DNA of 64,000 nt, from positions 62,001 to 126,000 of the forward strand of contig NZ_CANMAO010000002.1 in assembly GCF_947495845.1 (NCBI RefSeq). The letters run 5' to 3'. Every line of letters starts with the position of its first letter. Position 1 is the stretch's first letter. The notes below the pieces were generated by a model. The model was not told the origin of the DNA and did not search any database. It worked only from the letters and a program-made list of their open reading frames with translations. A program made the translations under genes and the position numbers. The DNA comes from an uncultured Endozoicomonas sp. GTDB taxonomy: Bacteria > Pseudomonadota > Gammaproteobacteria > Pseudomonadales > Endozoicomonadaceae. Positions 18,457 through 28,023 of the stretch are shown here, piece by piece.

Positions 18457-21400
18457 TTATAGCTCTAGCCATCCACTGCGATGAATGCCGATTGGATTGT
18501 CGACATCACAAAAGTTGGAGTTCAAATCACAGAGGCTTTGTCCTTCACCCATGGAGACGATCGCAGCATCACCGGGCATACCCATAACCGACAGTAAAGA
18601 AGCTCGATCATCCACTTGTCGGTCACCATCATTGTCCAGGTCTCGAATGGCTGCCGCGGTATGTAAATTCACCACATAGAACCGACTACTGCCAATACCC
18701 GGCATACAGGCGTTGGCACCAGATGCACTGGTTGGGGAATAGGTGCTGAACAACAATGAACCGCTGTACACATCTCCGACCGTTGTCGTTTTTTCACCGG
18801 AAGCGGTCAAATTTATGTACCAGCCAAAGCTTGTATCCAAAATATTCAGTGCGCTGGCACTTTGCTGACCTGTGCCTTGCTGAATTAAATTACTGCTCGC
18901 GTCATAAAAGTCATCATGTTGAATCACTTCCGGTGGCGTACTGCAATCCTCACAGTTGCCAAACCGAGTATAGAAAACATTTTTATCTCGGATCACGTAG
19001 TAGCGATCCGATGGAGTGGTGGTTGAACTTAAACTCCCGGACTGTGGATTAGCTCGATTACCACTGCCAAGAACCACCGCGTCATAAGCAATGCCCCGGT
19101 AAATGGTGCGTACCAATTCGGGTTGATACATAAATCGACGATCTGAACTATTATCCGGCGCTGGGCGAACATTCAATTCATCTGCTCCCAATTCAGCCAG
19201 TTTGATCATGCTCCAGACGTTACTTTCTTCTGTCGGTTCATCCTCATCAAGGTACGCTGTGCCAATATCAATTCTGAACACATTGCCACCGGTATCCGCA
19301 AAATACACTCGGTCAGTGAGACCATCACCATTACTGTCCATTGGAGCAGGGGGGGCGACAACACTCCATTTCAAACGACTGTCTTCATAATGAAGCGCGT
19401 TTGGTAGATCAACATTGTCTGTTGGGATAAACGATTTAATTAATTCGCCACTGCCGGCATCCACAAAAAACACACCACGCCCTTTTTGCGACAGCTTTCT
19501 CACCCTATGGCTATTTCCATCGGTATCTACTTCCTGAATACCAATGCGATCGTCATCATTAACAGGATCATAACCAGCGCTAAAGGCAACGACATACCGA
19601 TAAAAAATCGAGGTGGTTGTGACTCCTGATTCCGTATCTGTTTCTACACGACGATAGCCTGGAATAATCATAGGAACAGGAGAGGACCAGCTTTGTCCTA
19701 ACTCTGCAAACCCCGGATCAGTACTGTCTTTTCGCCATAGAAGAATCGGTGTACCATCGGGATTAGAAACATCAATGGCATAATAACTATCACCACCGCG
19801 GCGCATACCAAAAAGCAACACCATGCGGTCACCATCGGTGTATTTGATATTGCCATCGTCATTGTAATCCAGCCGAATAACACTGATCTGGCCATCAATA
19901 CCATAAGGGTGTGCGGTGCTGTCACTGTCTAGATAAAGGGCTGGTACATTGCCTGCGGTTTCTCCTGCAAAAAATGACCAGTTTTCTTCTACGTCATTGC
20001 CTTTATCTTCTATAAAGTGCAATTGCCCAAAGTTGGTGCCAAACGCTAAACGAATATTTGGATTATCCTGGTCATATTCCGCACCATCGCCGTCTGTATC
20101 GCCATAATTCAGGGTCACTGGCTGAGAGTGCAGAATGTCACCCAGTACCCAGGAACGTGTATTACCATCGTCGTCCAAACCTTTTATCCAGTTTATTAGG
20201 TTGTCCGACGTGTAATGTTCTGAGCCGGTTAGGCCAAATTTGTCACGTTCTATGTAATCCAGTGGCCCCATAAATTCAAATTCTGTGGTCTCATCGCTGA
20301 ATGTCAGGTTGGTATAGAAAGTACCTCTGGCTCCGGTGGCTAATAACTGAGCGCCCAATCCACCACTTTCAACTTGCCGGCCGTCGCTGCCGTTTCCCCA
20401 GTAGGTGCCAATACCTTCAGCAATCCGATTTCCATTGGTTTCAATTGCGGCATCACAGCCTCGATCAACCACGGTGCCGGGGCTAAAATTGTCATTCTCA
20501 TCACAACCCGGCGTTACGGTATTATCTTTAAATATCTTCAGTTTTTTGATGTTGCCCAGCCAACGAGTGTTGTCCGTTGGACGAAACATAGCGTAGTAGG
20601 CATTATCCAGTGACTCGGTTTTTTTAAAGCTATTCACTGCAACGGAAGGGGACACAAAAGTACTGTTTCTTTTCAGAATCTCCCCCAGTGCACCCTCAAA
20701 TGCACCGGCGATGTCGTCTACTGCAACACAACCCGCTTCCGGATCAGTATTGGTGCCCACTGTTGTATAACAGTTGCCACCACCTTCATCTGCGGTGTCT
20801 CTTAACAACTGTTGATCCGTATCAAAACCAATGGTGTAAGTAAACGCCTTTTGTGGGCCGGTAAACGTATTGCCATCAAGGCCGGATTCACCGGGATTAC
20901 TCAGGTAGCCGGCAAGGATTGGCAGGCAGTTGCCGTCATATTCTGAGCAGGATCTTCCAGTCAGTGTTTCAATTTCGGTATTACGACCTCCATCCCTGCT
21001 TGGCTGACCATCAGTCATGTAAATAACGTAGATATTTTGGCAACTGTTCAATGGAGAAGTGTATAAACCGCCACTTTCCTGTGAGGTATCTCTGCTGCCA
21101 GCTTCGAGACCATAATCAACAGATTGACCAGTAAAATATCGATAAACCTCATAATAGGTTTCACACAACGGTGTCCATGTACTGGGAGACAGGTCATTTA
21201 TTGCTGATAGCAATGTCTGTGTTTCGCCGCTATTTCTTTCCCGTAGCCCCTGGAATATGTGCCCTCCATTTTCAAAGTTAAACAATGCAAGGCCAAACTC
21301 CAGGCTTGGATTATCTGTGATGAGCTGGGTTACTGCTTCTTTGGCAATATCCATTCTTGTTCTATCAGGTTGAAAAAACCAGTTGAGATAGTTGCCTGGG

Positions 21401-21723
21401 CATGAGGTAGCAACAGAATTCTGCTGGCAGGGATGACCATCACTTAACAGGTTATTAATATCTTCATGATCGTCGTCTATCTCACCGGTGCCATTAGATG
21501 GATAGCCACCCTGATAAGTAATTGACGCGTCGTACGGTCCTCTGGGTACAACTGTTCGCATGCTGCCGGAGTTATCAAAGATGATCATTACCTGAGCCGA
21601 CTCTGTATTGGCAACATTCGCTGCAGTAAATACTTCGGTATCATCAGCAATAGTCAAATTTGACCAAAGACTTAACATGGATAGCGTAATCGCCACTCCG
21701 GTTTTCAATGTTGACCACATCAT
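18457..21723 (-). CDS. pilY1: Type IV pilus tip adhesin / biogenesis factor PilY1
   Basis: A 1088-residue exported protein. After the signal peptide (ending near TIA/DDTE) comes a von Willebrand A region with MIDAS motif IIFDNSGSM (about residues 47-55). The second half is the Neisseria PilC-like beta-propeller domain, with the segment ADTGGNVFRIDIG and several Asp-rich calcium-type loops (DTDGDGAEYD, DNDGDRQVDD, DSNGDGLTD). PilY1 primes pilus assembly and sits at the tip, where it acts in adhesion and surface sensing. It is in the minor-pilin operon, between pilX and pilE. Confidence 0.93.
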   Translation of the reverse strand: MMWSTLKTGVAITLSMLSLWSNLTIADDTEVFTAANVANTESAQVMIIFDNSGSMRTVVPRGPYDASITYQGGYPSNGTGEIDDDHEDINNLLSDGHPCQQNSVATSCPGNYLNWFFQPDRTRMDIAKEAVTQLITDNPSLEFGLALFNFENGGHIFQGLRERNSGETQTLLSAINDLSPSTWTPLCETYYEVYRYFTGQSVDYGLEAGSRDTSQESGGLYTSPLNSCQNIYVIYMTDGQPSRDGGRNTEIETLTGRSCSEYDGNCLPILAGYLSNPGESGLDGNTFTGPQKAFTYTIGFDTDQQLLRDTADEGGGNCYTTVGTNTDPEAGCVAVDDIAGAFEGALGEILKRNSTFVSPSVAVNSFKKTESLDNAYYAMFRPTDNTRWLGNIKKLKIFKDNTVTPGCDENDNFSPGTVVDRGCDAAIETNGNRIAEGIGTYWGNGSDGRQVESGGLGAQLLATGARGTFYTNLTFSDETTEFEFMGPLDYIERDKFGLTGSEHYTSDNLINWIKGLDDDGNTRSWVLGDILHSQPVTLNYGDTDGDGAEYDQDNPNIRLAFGTNFGQLHFIEDKGNDVEENWSFFAGETAGNVPALYLDSDSTAHPYGIDGQISVIRLDYNDDGNIKYTDGDRMVLLFGMRRGGDSYYAIDVSNPDGTPILLWRKDSTDPGFAELGQSWSSPVPMIIPGYRRVETDTESGVTTTSIFYRYVVAFSAGYDPVNDDDRIGIQEVDTDGNSHRVRKLSQKGRGVFFVDAGSGELIKSFIPTDNVDLPNALHYEDSRLKWSVVAPPAPMDSNGDGLTDRVYFADTGGNVFRIDIGTAYLDEDEPTEESNVWSMIKLAELGADELNVRPAPDNSSDRRFMYQPELVRTIYRGIAYDAVVLGSGNRANPQSGSLSSTTTPSDRYYVIRDKNVFYTRFGNCEDCSTPPEVIQHDDFYDASSNLIQQGTGQQSASALNILDTSFGWYINLTASGEKTTTVGDVYSGSLLFSTYSPTSASGANACMPGIGSSRFYVVNLHTAAAIRDLDNDGDRQVDDRASLLSVMGMPGDAAIVSMGEGQSLCDLNSNFCDVDNPIGIHRSGWLEL

Positions 21724-21763
21724 AGGCTTATCTTTTTCTTATCATTATTTAATTAATTCTGAT

Positions 21764-22330
21764 TTACGGCGAAGGTGATGGTACTAAGTGCGTAGGAATA
21801 CTGACCATGACATTACGTCCTGAAGAAGCCCCATTGCTCTGATCCCCCAGCATCACCTTAAAGGTATTCATGGCCAGCGTCGTCGATATACCCGACTGAT
21901 TACTTGCCCCTTCAATCTGGTAATACTCCACCTGATATTTCCCGACACCACTGGCATTTTCTGTTCGTGGTGCAGTCATTGATGTTGATTGATAACGAAC
22001 ACTTGGGCTTGGTGGCGTATTAGCTGTTCCACAAAGGTGCGCCTGTTGCTGTTCCTGAGTGAGACCTGCGGCGGGTTGTAAGGGGTTATAAGGATTTCTG
22101 GCCTCATTACAAACACCTTTCAAAAAAGTATCCATACCCGATACGGATATTTGATTCACTATCGCCTGAGCGTCATTAAAGGTATTGAGTTTGATTTCTG
22201 TATTGGCAATCGTCCGCGGTGAACGGCTATTCTGATTGACCATGGTGACAGCAATGGTGGTCATCATCATCAAGAACAGCAGAGAAACCAGCAGAATCAT
22301 TCCGCTCTGTTTTTTCTTCATCTTAATCAT
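21764..22330 (-). CDS. pilX: Type IV pilus minor component PilX
   Basis: A 188-residue protein whose N-terminus (KKKQSGMILLVSLLFLMMMTTIAV) is the PilX form of the prepilin signal, with Met rather than Phe after the cleavage glycine. The globular part carries a Cys pair (GVCNEARN, LCGTANT). Minor pilins of this set form the priming complex at the pilus tip with PilY1. It is 5 bases downstream of pilW and 40 bases upstream of pilY1. Confidence 0.85.
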   Translation of the reverse strand: MIKMKKKQSGMILLVSLLFLMMMTTIAVTMVNQNSRSPRTIANTEIKLNTFNDAQAIVNQISVSGMDTFLKGVCNEARNPYNPLQPAAGLTQEQQQAHLCGTANTPPSPSVRYQSTSMTAPRTENASGVGKYQVEYYQIEGASNQSGISTTLAMNTFKVMLGDQSNGASSGRNVMVSIPTHLVPSPSP

Positions 22331-22335
22331 CCTGA

Positions 22336-23262
22336 TTATTGATATGCATGGTTATATAGAAACACTGTCGTACTGACTAAATGGCGATGACGATTATCAC
22401 CACCGCCTTTTACGGTGATATCACCCATGGTATAGGTTCGATTGTCCGTGTAATTATTCGTTTCCGGACTTCTTGCCAATAGATGAATTTTAACGCTTTG
22501 CACCTGATTCCACTGGCCGGCGCTCCAATTACTTATGTCTGCTGGCACACTTTGATGCCGATTGACCTGGCCATCGCCGTTTTCATCAATACCCAGCTCA
22601 ACCCTCATGGCTTCAATATTGCTGGCCAGTGTCGTATCTACCAAAGCATCATTATCCAGCCGTAGTAATCTCAGTTCATTGTTGGCCAGATAAAACAGGC
22701 TGAACTGGTATTCTCTGATTTCCTGATCAGGTGATAGATCCGGAGCATTGGTTCCTCGAAAAACTCGACCTTCCTGACTGTTGGCAACCAGATAGTTGCC
22801 AGTGGCAGCCAGTGCCGTCGTCAATGAACCTGCCGTACCTTTAAATAAAAACCAATCCGCCGGTTTACCATCGGCTGCCGTATAATTTCCGGCCTGACCG
22901 ACAGCGCAATCCAAAATATTATTGCCTCCACGCCCGGCTAAAAAAGAAGGAAAGGGCTGGGTTGCGGAAGCCAAACCAGTACAATCATCAGTCACCGTAT
23001 AGCCTGCAGAGCTGATGCTCCCAGCAGCAACACCGTTAGCAAAACCGGCAGATTTTAAATCACCGCTGGCAATGGCCAGGGCTGATCTGGCGTTATGATT
23101 CAATAACACCATGTCACTACTTTCCCGCTGAGCGATAAAGGTGTTGAGATATAAGGTAGCCACGCCCGCCAATAAGAACAGAGACAGCACCATGGCAACC
23201 ATCAATTCAATGATGGTAAAACCATTCATACGACGAGAGTACATCAATAAACAACTATCCAT
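22336..23262 (-). CDS. pilW: Type IV pilus minor pilin PilW
   Basis: A 308-residue minor pilin, longest of the set, as usual for PilW. Prepilin site MNG/FTIIELMVAMVLSLFLLAGV, then a long globular domain containing an EF-hand-like DENGDGQVNRH. The true start may be the internal ATG at 23244 (leader MYSRRMNG), since the first ATG gives a longer leader than usual and neither start has a good Shine-Dalgarno sequence. Part of the fimT-pilV-pilW-pilX-pilY1-pilE operon. Confidence 0.87.
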   Translation of the reverse strand: MDSCLLMYSRRMNGFTIIELMVAMVLSLFLLAGVATLYLNTFIAQRESSDMVLLNHNARSALAIASGDLKSAGFANGVAAGSISSAGYTVTDDCTGLASATQPFPSFLAGRGGNNILDCAVGQAGNYTAADGKPADWFLFKGTAGSLTTALAATGNYLVANSQEGRVFRGTNAPDLSPDQEIREYQFSLFYLANNELRLLRLDNDALVDTTLASNIEAMRVELGIDENGDGQVNRHQSVPADISNWSAGQWNQVQSVKIHLLARSPETNNYTDNRTYTMGDITVKGGGDNRHRHLVSTTVFLYNHAYQ

Positions 23263-23284
23263 GTTTGATGATCACTTTTTGTTA

Positions 23285-23863
23285 TTAGTTAATGGTCGTG
23301 TTCATCACCATGACACGTCTGAGATCGTTATCCGCAATTGAGCGGTAACTGGCGATGCCGGTTCCACAATTGCCCGGTTCTGCGGGAACCAGTGCATCCG
23401 GTGGACGACTGTCTGGACGAGGAAAACGACCACGCCACACCAGCGTCAGCGTCACATCACTATTATTAATATCGATACAGGCTCTGGGAGAAATAAGGCC
23501 GCCCGTGCTGGTAGCGTCTTCCCGTTGAATGGCACCAGCAAACACAGAGGTTCCCCATTGCCAGAGATCAAAAGCAGCCGTTTGCTGTGCCGTACAGTTA
23601 GATCCCGCTTGATGACAGACCGTGCCAGGCTGAGCTGGCACGGCATTCAAGTTGGCGGTGTAACTGCCAAGCCCATCAACATTTGCTGCCATGCGAGCCA
23701 GAAGGTCATCAGCAAGGTTTATCGCAATGGAACGTTGCTGCACTTCAATAATGTTCTTACGGGACTCCAGCACTAAGCCGGCAATGCCCAGTAGCCCAAC
23801 AGACACAATCATCATCGCCACCAGCACTTCAATCATGGTAAAGCCTGAAGTATTTTTCATCAC
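23285..23863 (-). CDS. pilV: Type IV pilus minor pilin PilV
   Basis: A 192-residue minor pilin. Prepilin signal SG/FTMIEVLVAMMIVSVGLLGIAGL, the PilV type, and four cysteines in the globular part (VCHQAGSNC, RACID, GNCGTG). Its start overlaps the stop of the upstream fimT-like gene by 4 bases (ATGA), so translation is coupled. It would be built into the tip complex with PilW, PilX and PilY1. Confidence 0.88.
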   Translation of the reverse strand: MMKNTSGFTMIEVLVAMMIVSVGLLGIAGLVLESRKNIIEVQQRSIAINLADDLLARMAANVDGLGSYTANLNAVPAQPGTVCHQAGSNCTAQQTAAFDLWQWGTSVFAGAIQREDATSTGGLISPRACIDINNSDVTLTLVWRGRFPRPDSRPPDALVPAEPGNCGTGIASYRSIADNDLRRVMVMNTTIN

Positions 23864-24384
23864 GGCGATTCCTCCTCAGTTTCTGCTGGCTCTTCTGTAT
23901 AGTCTTCTGTAGAACCTTCCTCAGAAGGGGAGTGGGGAGTAAACGACACTGTTATGCCATTGACGGTACCGATGATAGAAGAATTCGCATCACTAATAGC
24001 GATAGCCCCACCGGAGAATAAACCGCGGTTGTCAAAGCGATAGCTGTCTTCCGGTGAGTTTATGTTGGTGTCCGTGAATGACCCAACCTGCATCAGGGTG
24101 ACACCATTAGCACTGACAGTCCCATTACTGCCTACCCAGTCATTGTCAGGAGTAATTGTTACAATGGTATCCCGAGTGATGGCTTCCGATCGGGCAAAAG
24201 AAAGAATGCTCTGGATTTCCTGAGCCTGATTGCGAACACGATTATTAGCAATCGACTGAATAAACGACGGGTAGGCTATAGAGGCGACAATTGAAAAGAC
24301 CGCAAGGGTGATCAACAGTTCTACAAGTGTGAAACCACATCCTGTGTTCTGTTCTCTGTACTTCCATTTAACAGACATAAACAA
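23860..24384 (-). CDS. fimT: FimT/FimU-type (GspH) minor pseudopilin
   Basis: A 174-residue pseudopilin and first gene of the pilus operon. Prepilin site GCG/FTLVELLITLAVFSIVASIA, then the GspH core with SFIQSIANNRVRNQAQEIQSI and ARSEAITRD, typical of FimT/FimU. The C-terminus is very acidic and Glu/Ser-rich (SPSEEGSTEDYTEEPAETEE), unusual for the family. FimT versus FimU cannot be settled from sequence alone; in some species FimT promotes DNA uptake. Confidence 0.85.
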   Translation of the reverse strand: MFMSVKWKYREQNTGCGFTLVELLITLAVFSIVASIAYPSFIQSIANNRVRNQAQEIQSILSFARSEAITRDTIVTITPDNDWVGSNGTVSANGVTLMQVGSFTDTNINSPEDSYRFDNRGLFSGGAIAISDANSSIIGTVNGITVSFTPHSPSEEGSTEDYTEEPAETEEESP

Positions 24385-24534
24385 ACCATAACTTGATTAT
24401 TTTTTTTAATACCTTATTGAGTATGTGAACTGCATCACACTCATTGATGATGAATGGTATTTATTGTTGGATGGTCGGTCAATCACTTGTTGAGAAATGA
24501 CTATAAAACGACGATGTTTATATATTTTAGCCAT

Positions 24535-24567
24535 AAAAAAACCGGTTCCGAAGACCGGAACCGGTTT
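24535..24567 (-). terminator. Rho-independent terminator after the SCP2 gene
   Basis: A 12-bp GC-rich stem (AAACCGGTTCCG and its complement) with a 4-5-base centre, followed on the minus strand by TTTTTT (the A run at 24535-24540). It lies 40 bases past the SCP2-domain gene stop. Confidence 0.85.
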
Positions 24568-24606
24568 ATGATGCCAAATTGAGAAACCTCAATTCATGCT
24601 ACATGC

Positions 24607-24921
24607 TCAGTTAGGAAACAGCGCACTCAATTTGGTAGCCAGCATCATGTTGCCTTCGGCACGTAATTTACCCATCATGAAGGCTTGCATGCCGTCCATC
24701 TCACCGGACATCACACCGACCATTGTCTCGCCATCCATGATCAGAGTAACGCTTGGGTCATCATGAGTGCCTTCCGCTACAGAAAAAGCATCATCTTTGA
24801 CGATGAGATGATAAGCATCGCCATCGGTGATATCGAACTGGAAAATTTCATCCATGCCAGAAGCAGCGTCGGCATCGAAACGGGTGTTCATAGAGTTGAT
24901 GATGTCAGCGACAGAGCTCAT
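24607..24921 (-). CDS. SCP2 sterol-binding domain protein
   Basis: A 104-residue protein that is a single SCP2 fold. Seen: IFQFDITDGDAYHLIVKDDAFSV, then DPSVTLIMDGETMVGVMSGEMDGMQAFMMGKLRAEGNMMLATKL, the usual core and C-terminal helix lining the lipid cavity. No signal peptide, so cytoplasmic. Bacterial members bind fatty acyl or other hydrophobic ligands; the ligand here is unknown. Divergent from sohB across about 200 bases and ended by a clear terminator. Confidence 0.88.
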   Translation of the reverse strand: MSSVADIINSMNTRFDADAASGMDEIFQFDITDGDAYHLIVKDDAFSVAEGTHDDPSVTLIMDGETMVGVMSGEMDGMQAFMMGKLRAEGNMMLATKLSALFPN

Positions 24922-25121
24922 ATCTCTTTTCCTTGTTGTTATGGTAGAAATTAACGATTACCAGTCTGCAGATTATGGGGATTCAAACAAGCTGTCAATG
25001 GTATTCATACGAGCGTTTGAATTTTACGGTGTATTGACTTTATATATGTAGTCACTGTGGCAGGGAAATCAGGTATTCTATAGCCACTGGCTCTGTTTTC
25101 GGGTTTTGTAAGGAGATACTT

Positions 25122-26177
25122 TTGGACTACATCGCTGACTTTATTCTGTTTCTGGCGAAAACCATCACATTGATTGGTGGTATTGCCGTTCTGGCTGCGC
25201 TGATCGCCGCCATTGGACAGAAAGCCAAAAAAATGCACAAAGGACACCTGGAGATCAACCGTCTGAATGATCATTACGATCATTTAAAGGATGAGCTAAA
25301 ACACACATTACTGGATAAGGCACAACTGAAAAAAGAAGAGAAAGAAAATAAAGCCAAAGCCAAGGAAGAAAAGAAAGCCATTAAAGCCAAGGGCGATAAA
25401 TTTGAAGAACCAACAAAGCCCAGAGTATTTATTCTCGACTTTAATGGTGACATCAAAGCCTCTGCAGTGAAGTCTCTGAGAGAAGAAATAACGGCAGTCC
25501 TTTCCATTGCCAGCCCTGAACAGGATGAGATTGTCGTCCGTCTTGAGAGTGGTGGCGGTATGGTGCACTCCTATGGTCTTGCTTCATCCCAGTTGAAACG
25601 TATTCGGGATAAGGGCATCAAACTCACAGTCACCGTTGACAAAGTAGCCGCTAGCGGTGGTTATATGATGGCCTGTGTTGCTAGCCATATTGTTGCGGCA
25701 CCTTTTGCAGTGTTGGGTTCCATCGGCGTCATGGCTCAGTTGCCAAACGTCAATCGTCTGCTGAAGAAACACGACATCGACATTGAATTACACACGGCGG
25801 GTGAGTACAAAAGAACGTTGACCATGCTGGGTGAGAATACTCAGAAGGGCAGAGAGAAGTTTATTCAGGACATGGAAGATACCCATGAACTCTTCAAAGA
25901 CTTTGTAAAAGCCGAACGTCGTGTGGTGGATATTGATCAGGTGTCTACCGGTGAAGTCTGGTACGGACAAAAAGCCCTTGAAATGAAATTGATTGATCAG
26001 ATCAGTACCAGCGATGAGTATATCTATCAGAAGGTTGATGAAGCAGACCTTATTCAGGTGGAATACATTATCAAAAAGGGCGTTACTGACAAGCTGGGCA
26101 TGGCCGCAGAACATGCATTGGACAATACACTGCTGAAGTGGTGGGAGCGTTTTACCACCCGAGGTTTCTTTTCCTGA
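25122..26177 (+). CDS. sohB: Inner-membrane peptidase SohB (S49 family)
   Basis: A 351-residue membrane-anchored serine protease. One N-terminal helix (about residues 8-28) is followed by a Lys/Glu-rich linker (KKEEKENKAKAKEEKKAIKAK) with coiled-coil character. The S49 domain has VRLESGGGMVHSYG, the nucleophile Ser in VAASGGYMMAC and the family block SIGVMAQLPN. Start TTG 25122, with AAGGAGA 6 bases upstream. SohB-type enzymes degrade membrane or periplasmic peptides, including cleaved signal peptides; the catalytic lysine was not positively placed. Confidence 0.92.
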   Translation: MDYIADFILFLAKTITLIGGIAVLAALIAAIGQKAKKMHKGHLEINRLNDHYDHLKDELKHTLLDKAQLKKEEKENKAKAKEEKKAIKAKGDKFEEPTKPRVFILDFNGDIKASAVKSLREEITAVLSIASPEQDEIVVRLESGGGMVHSYGLASSQLKRIRDKGIKLTVTVDKVAASGGYMMACVASHIVAAPFAVLGSIGVMAQLPNVNRLLKKHDIDIELHTAGEYKRTLTMLGENTQKGREKFIQDMEDTHELFKDFVKAERRVVDIDQVSTGEVWYGQKALEMKLIDQISTSDEYIYQKVDEADLIQVEYIIKKGVTDKLGMAAEHALDNTLLKWWERFTTRGFFS

Positions 26178-26183
26178 TTGAAA

Positions 26184-26212
26184 TGAGGGGGGGAAAGTAT
26201 CATTCCCCCTCA
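26184..26212. terminator. Hairpin between convergent sohB and antiporter genes
   Basis: A GC-rich stem (TGAGGGGG and complement) 6 bases after the sohB stop, with a short loop. No clear T run follows on either strand, so it may serve as a weak two-way terminator or only stabilise 3' ends. Confidence 0.45.
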
Positions 26213-26238
26213 CTATCCTAATTCATCTCCAAAAAAGA

Positions 26239-27411
26239 TTAATCCCTGCGCAGTCGCTCAGACAGCGCAATAGGCGATTCAAACCGAAAAACCACAATGT
26301 AAGAAGACACAATCAGTGAAAGTATCGCGGTTGCCTGAATAATATGTGCAGCCACCCCACTGATTAAGTGCTGGCTGCTTGCTAACACAGCGATAAGAAT
26401 CGAAAACTCACTGGTTTGCCCAAGGCGAAAACCCACTTCCCAGGCTGTTGATTGCTTTTCACTAACCCTGCGCAATAAGAAACCAAAGACAACGGGTTTA
26501 ACGGTAATAATCACTGCTGTCATAATCACTGCGGGAACCACCACCATACCCATTAAATCAAGGTTAAAGCTGGCGCCGATTGAGAAGAAGAAGAGTACCA
26601 AAAAGAAATCGCGGAGTGGTTTCAGGTTGATCGCGATGTATTGAGCAATCGGGCTGGTTGCAAGGCTGATGCCGGCAATAAAAGCACCAATTTCGTAAGA
26701 AAGGTGCAAGCTGTGAGCCAGCTCAGCAAATCCGAGGCACCAACCAATGGCCAGTAAAAACAGATATTCATGAAACCGATCAAACCGTGCCATCAGTGGC
26801 AACAAAAGATATTTCACCAACAACACCGCCGCCAAAAACATCAGGGGAAGGGCAGCAAACGCCAGCGCCAAATCACTGTAGCCCGATTGGTGGGACGGTT
26901 CTAAGTTATAGAGAAGTAATAACGTAACAATGGCAAATAAATCCTGAAGCAACAGCAGGCTGACCATCATCTCGCCGGTGTGTTTATGATGAAGAACCGT
27001 GGTGGGTAATAATTTGATGCCAATAATCGTGCTTGAGAACATCATGGTCACACCAACGACAAGCGCTTCATGTTGTGGCAGATCAAATGCCAAGCCAAGA
27101 CCATAGCCTGTGAGTGCGAAGATAAATGAACTTAATACACCGACTGTAGCGGTTTTTTTCAATAAATGGGCAAGGTGGCTGGGCTGCATATCGAGCCCGA
27201 GAAGAAAAAGTAGAAAGATAATGCCAACATGGGAAATGTCGTTTAATAGATCGGTATCGTTGACGATTTCTAATCCGAAAGGACCAAACAATGCACCCAA
27301 TGTAATATAAGCGACCAATAAAGGCTGACGGGTGAATAGGGCGCCAGTGGCCAGAACCGCAGCTCCGGTGAATATAAGAAAGAATGAGAAGAGCAGGGAA
27401 CCGCTTTCCAT
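26239..27411 (-). CDS. Monovalent cation:proton antiporter, CPA2 family (membrane domain only)
   Basis: A 390-residue membrane protein with about 12 hydrophobic segments. It shows the CPA2 signatures FLLFLLGLDMQPSHL, FSSTIIGIKLLPTT, LLLQDLFAIVTLLLL, EIGAFIAGISLATSPIAQYI and GFRLGQTSEFSILIA. Unlike the KefB/KefC-type gene at 34.0-36.0 kb, it ends directly after the last helix and has no TrkA-N or TrkA-C domain, so it is not gated in the Kef manner. It probably exchanges Na+ or K+ for H+. The gene stands alone. Confidence 0.88.
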   Translation of the reverse strand: MESGSLLFSFFLIFTGAAVLATGALFTRQPLLVAYITLGALFGPFGLEIVNDTDLLNDISHVGIIFLLFLLGLDMQPSHLAHLLKKTATVGVLSSFIFALTGYGLGLAFDLPQHEALVVGVTMMFSSTIIGIKLLPTTVLHHKHTGEMMVSLLLLQDLFAIVTLLLLYNLEPSHQSGYSDLALAFAALPLMFLAAVLLVKYLLLPLMARFDRFHEYLFLLAIGWCLGFAELAHSLHLSYEIGAFIAGISLATSPIAQYIAINLKPLRDFFLVLFFFSIGASFNLDLMGMVVVPAVIMTAVIITVKPVVFGFLLRRVSEKQSTAWEVGFRLGQTSEFSILIAVLASSQHLISGVAAHIIQATAILSLIVSSYIVVFRFESPIALSERLRRD

Positions 27412-27525
27412 TTATATAAGGCTCTGTGTTGGATGTATTTATTTGAAAATACAGTATAACCAACTGAACGCGGTTCGTGCATGGATTAGTGATAAATCTC
27501 TTTCCAAAAGAGATTTATCCATTTA

Positions 27526-28023
27526 TTACAGGTTGTGCCTCAAGCGATAGGCCGGTATCGCCTCATCTGCAGAGGTTTGATAGAAATTCGTAAAACCATT
27601 CATTTCACGAACCGCCACCTCAACATCCTGATCTTCACGAAGTTCAAAGCTACTAAACCCACAGCGACGCATATAATTCAACTGATCCACCAGAACATCA
27701 CCAATGGCTCTGATATCGCCGTTGAATCCAAGCCTTTCCCTTAAAAGAAACGCAATACTGTAGCCGCGACCATCAATAAATTTGGGGAAATTGACAGCAA
27801 CCACAGTAAATTGATTCAATAAATCGGTACTGATCCTGGGTTCATCAGAACTGTCCAGCCAAAGCCCTGATTTGCCATGCCCTTCCGCCTGAAATTGCAG
27901 TGCCAGCTCAATATGCGACACTGGAAATAAATAATCTCCAGGAGGCAGGGCGTCGGTTGCCTCTTCGGCACTCAATACTTTGTACTGATTTTCTGTATGC
28001 GTCCCATCCTTAAGCAGCGGCAT
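27526..28023 (-). CDS. DUF934 family protein linked to sulfite reductase
   Basis: A 165-residue protein of the DUF934 family, with VVAVNFPKFIDGRGYSIAFLLRERLGFNGDIRAIGDVLVDQL and the C-terminal YMRRCGFSSFELRED. Start taken at MPLLKDG, 28023, which overlaps the end of the sulfite reductase gene by 14 bases. The same gene pair occurs in pseudomonads and relatives, where DUF934 proteins accompany the ferredoxin-type sulfite reductase. Its biochemical role is not known to me; electron delivery or assembly help is a guess. Confidence 0.85.
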   Translation of the reverse strand: MPLLKDGTHTENQYKVLSAEEATDALPPGDYLFPVSHIELALQFQAEGHGKSGLWLDSSDEPRISTDLLNQFTVVAVNFPKFIDGRGYSIAFLLRERLGFNGDIRAIGDVLVDQLNYMRRCGFSSFELREDQDVEVAVREMNGFTNFYQTSADEAIPAYRLRHNL